Shown in pieces: positions 63,201 through 64,000 of a DNA stretch of 64,000 bases; position 1 is the stretch's first letter, and each line of letters begins with the position of its first letter. The translations under genes and the position numbers were made by a program. This DNA is from CALKJP01 sp046299555 (GTDB lineage Bacteria > Bacteroidota > Bacteroidia > JACCXN01), in NCBI GenBank assembly GCA_046299555.1, contig JBKBHS010000001.1, positions 248,001 to 312,000 of the forward strand, written 5' to 3'. Below the pieces are notes generated by a model that was given only the letters and a program-made list of their open reading frames with translations, was not told the origin of the DNA and searched no databases.

Positions 63201-63809
63201 TATTTTATCTGCCATATTATTATAATATCCTACATTATTCCATCTAACAATCATGTAAGTTGGGGTTATTTTATAATATACTAAACCACTTGCAGGGTTT
63301 CTGGTATCTACATCGCCCCAAAAAGGAGCAACCATGGTAAATAGGTTGGTTGGAAAAGCTGTTGAAGAAAAAGTAGAATAAGGTGTTCCAAAAGAAATAT
63401 TTCCATTATTGTTTATATAAAGCGAGTTGTATTGTGTTCCATACAAACAAAAGTTAAAAGGAATATTGATTAAAGGAGTGGATCCATCATCATTTCTATA
63501 TTGCGGAGCTGTTCCTGTTGTAAATGGTGCGATAGTAAATGTTCCATCTATTGGAATCATACAATCACATTGTGTGGATGATTTAGGAACAGCGGTATAT
63601 TTACCAACTTTGCCGGATATTACTTTAGATAAATCTAAAATTTTTTCATTTGTGGCCGGATTTGAAATGATATAATCGTCTAATGTACCGGCTTTTTTGT
63701 ATTGTTGATATTCTTTCGAATCAACAATTACTTCTTTTTTTTGTGAATATATTTGGTTGGATAAAATGATACTAATTATAAAAATTCCTCTAAATATTAT
63801 TTTTTTCAT
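60285..63809 (-). CDS. multidomain surface protein with T9SS type B sorting domain
   Basis: 1174 residues, positions approximate. Signal peptide (1-22). NIDO-like domain (about 75-300) with MVAPFWGDVDTRNP and SGLVYYKI. Ig-like domain (about 310-425). SprB-type repeats (about 428-500, 500-560, 770-845, 845-920, 920-990; pattern SGGTPxYxYxW/FxG...LxAGxYTxTVTDxNGC). A jelly-roll inserted between them (about 565-760). PKD domain (about 1000-1085, FNNNSTGDVTTYTWNFG). Type B T9SS sorting domain (about 1087-1174) with VFTPNGDGKNDVF and the closing NRWGEKVHE...GTYFYIINATRRDG. SprB-type repeats occur in the F. johnsoniae surface adhesin SprB. Likely an adhesin carried on the cell surface by the gliding machinery. 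Confidence 0.92.
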   Translation of the reverse strand: MKKIIFRGIFIISIILSNQIYSQKKEVIVDSKEYQQYKKAGTLDDYIISNPATNEKILDLSKVISGKVGKYTAVPKSSTQCDCMIPIDGTFTIAPFTTGTAPQYRNDDGSTPLINIPFNFCLYGTQYNSLYINNNGNISFGTPYSTFSSTAFPTNLFTMVAPFWGDVDTRNPASGLVYYKITPTYMIVRWNNVGYYNNMADKINDFQLIITNGSDPIVPSGNVMFCYGDMQWTTGSASGGTNGFGGTPATVGANAGDGTSFIQFGRFDQAGTAYDGPFGANDGVSWLDFQSFYFDACGSGSNIAPIATINISTPNGTSLSSGICDTSNVCENDTIIINASFLAPENNQTVSITTSGPQAGNFTVLSNTSGAVASLVLQFIGTSSNIGNNAITITATDNGTPVGNTQITLNFNVIPAPVASATSYSASCNNNDGSVVLAGSGGVSPYQYSINGVNYSTNDSITNLPAGSHIGYVMDANGCKDTVAFTINNPFAPTIDSVHISNILCNNDCNGAISVFCSPVQGGTLSYSWNTNPAQTTPSISNLCAGTYTLTLTETFGSGGIDTVWQENFNTAANWNLSYLTGVNQANANFWVINDNEGGVIPPGCGVANNGNNTLHITSQIFPTGGAAYNAGGACPLLFCVTTNVMAHTNNISTVGYSNLTLSFNFISNGQGLIDNLSLHYNTGSGWNVLDPSLKSQVCGNGQGQWTAYSINLPAACDNIPNLQIGFNWTNNDDGIGTDPSAAIDNILITSSSGGPQTCSITQSYTLTNPSAIVLNATIDSVSCGGYSDGSITVNASGGTPGYSYSFDGGNTYSSNNIFNNLTAGNYTIFVRDTNGCTTSAQYNVYQPTPISSNISGTNVSCNGGNNGTATVTASGGTAPFNYSWNTTPVQTNSSINNLVAGTYIVTITDANGCQKLDTITISQPTPLVLLLNSTDNRCGHTEGTASVAVSGGTPSYNIAWNTIPVQTTNTANNLTAGTYTATVTDANGCVASDSVIVNEILGITADFTASTILGDAPLLVNFNNNSTGDVTTYTWNFGTGDIDSININPSYTFTEGGQFNVVLYACYTPQCCDSASLTIEVLDSLLTYNVFTPNGDGKNDVFTVKFKDASSVTMNVFNRWGEKVHEETAITPAWDGRKKGGAQCPDGTYFYIINATRRDGKTYEHKGTVTLIR

Positions 63810-63905
63810 GTTATGTAAAATTTAAGAATTGTCAAATAAATTAATTTTTTTTAATAAATAAAATATTCCGATATAATTATAAAATCATTTTGTACCTTGT
63901 GTGGC

Positions 63906-64000
63906 ATGAGTAAAAAAATTAAAAAAACAACCATCGATGAAGTTTTGCATGTATTTCAACAAAACCCATCAAAAACTTTTAACTATAAACAAATATCAGC
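63906..64000 (+). CDS. RNase R-like protein, N-terminal fragment (cut by window edge)
   Basis: Starts ATG at 63906: MSKKIKKTTIDEVLHVFQQN, then PSKTFNYKQIS and the window ends. The Lys-rich start and the NPxKTxNYKQI pattern are the N-terminus of Bacteroidota RNase R (winged-helix part). Divergent from the type B surface-protein gene. Only 31 codons, so the call rests on this pattern. Confidence 0.65.
   Translation, partial: MSKKIKKTTIDEVLHVFQQNPSKTFNYKQIS

Overview
The window is a stretch of chromosome from an AT-rich member of the Bacteroidota, probably an aerobic relative of the Flavobacteriales or Sphingobacteriales. The evidence is: type IX secretion and gliding genes (gldD, gldE, sprE/porW); several proteins with type A or type B T9SS C-terminal sorting domains; an IPExxxVDY-family gene between pyk and rnc; a DksA-like protein with the Bacteroidota form of the zinc-finger region; and promoters matching the phylum's TAnnTTTG -7 element. 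Heme A synthase points to a cytochrome oxidase. I see no tRNA, rRNA, CRISPR array, prophage or origin. Both ends cut genes: a lipoprotein at the left and an RNase R-like gene at the right.

Layout. 0-6 kb: lipoprotein start, lspA, a DksA-like protein with a histone H1-like tail, and ileS. ileS carries an in-frame DUF559 nuclease-like module flanked by GC-rich hairpins, and a second solitary hairpin element elsewhere. 6-10.4 kb: ssb-gldE-gldD and an LTA-synthase-like sulfatase-fold enzyme. 10.4-13.9 kb: a secreted unknown, rseP and dxr. 13.9-17 kb: two tandem TPR/membrane/coiled-coil paralogues and a small secreted protein. 17-23.2 kb: a GH3-like enzyme, nadK, a BamA-like outer-membrane protein and a CBS protein, divergent from pdxJ and an alpha/beta hydrolase. 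23.2-32.4 kb: secreted endonuclease I and an endonuclease/exonuclease/phosphatase protein, divergent from a TonB-dependent receptor, a DUF5689 lipoprotein and a duplicated-domain T9SS protein. This reads as an extracellular nucleic-acid scavenging locus. 32.4-33.4 kb: a deoxyhypusine synthase-like gene with its own promoter and terminator.

33.5-39 kb: a TPR histidine kinase and LytTR response regulator, followed by a 21-bp-phased direct repeat, a -7 element, a small T9SS protein and a collagen-like surface protein, closed by two strong terminators. 39-43.9 kb: the fatty-acid and envelope operon DUF177-rpmF-plsX-fabH-accB-accC behind a near-consensus promoter. 43.9-47.6 kb: an M23 peptidase divergent from sprE. 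47.7-53.2 kb: an M42 peptidase, then acpP-fabF-rnc-IPExxxVDY-pyk, interrupted by a 335-bp repeat-bearing spacer. 53.5-54.5 kb: purN-rnhA. 54.5-58.3 kb: two unknowns, a 2OG-Fe(II) oxygenase and ctaA. 58.4-64 kb: two overlapping envelope-protein genes, a 3-methyladenine glycosylase, a 1174-residue multidomain T9SS type B surface protein, and the start of rnr.

The main themes are the cell surface and its export: T9SS and gliding components, at least four sorted cargo proteins, outer-membrane proteins and lipoprotein processing. These are set among housekeeping genes for lipid synthesis, translation and cofactors. The best candidates for under-described biology are the in-frame DUF559/hairpin insertions in ileS, the nucleic-acid scavenging locus, the LytTR-type operator upstream of the collagen-like protein, and the H1-tail/DksA fusion.
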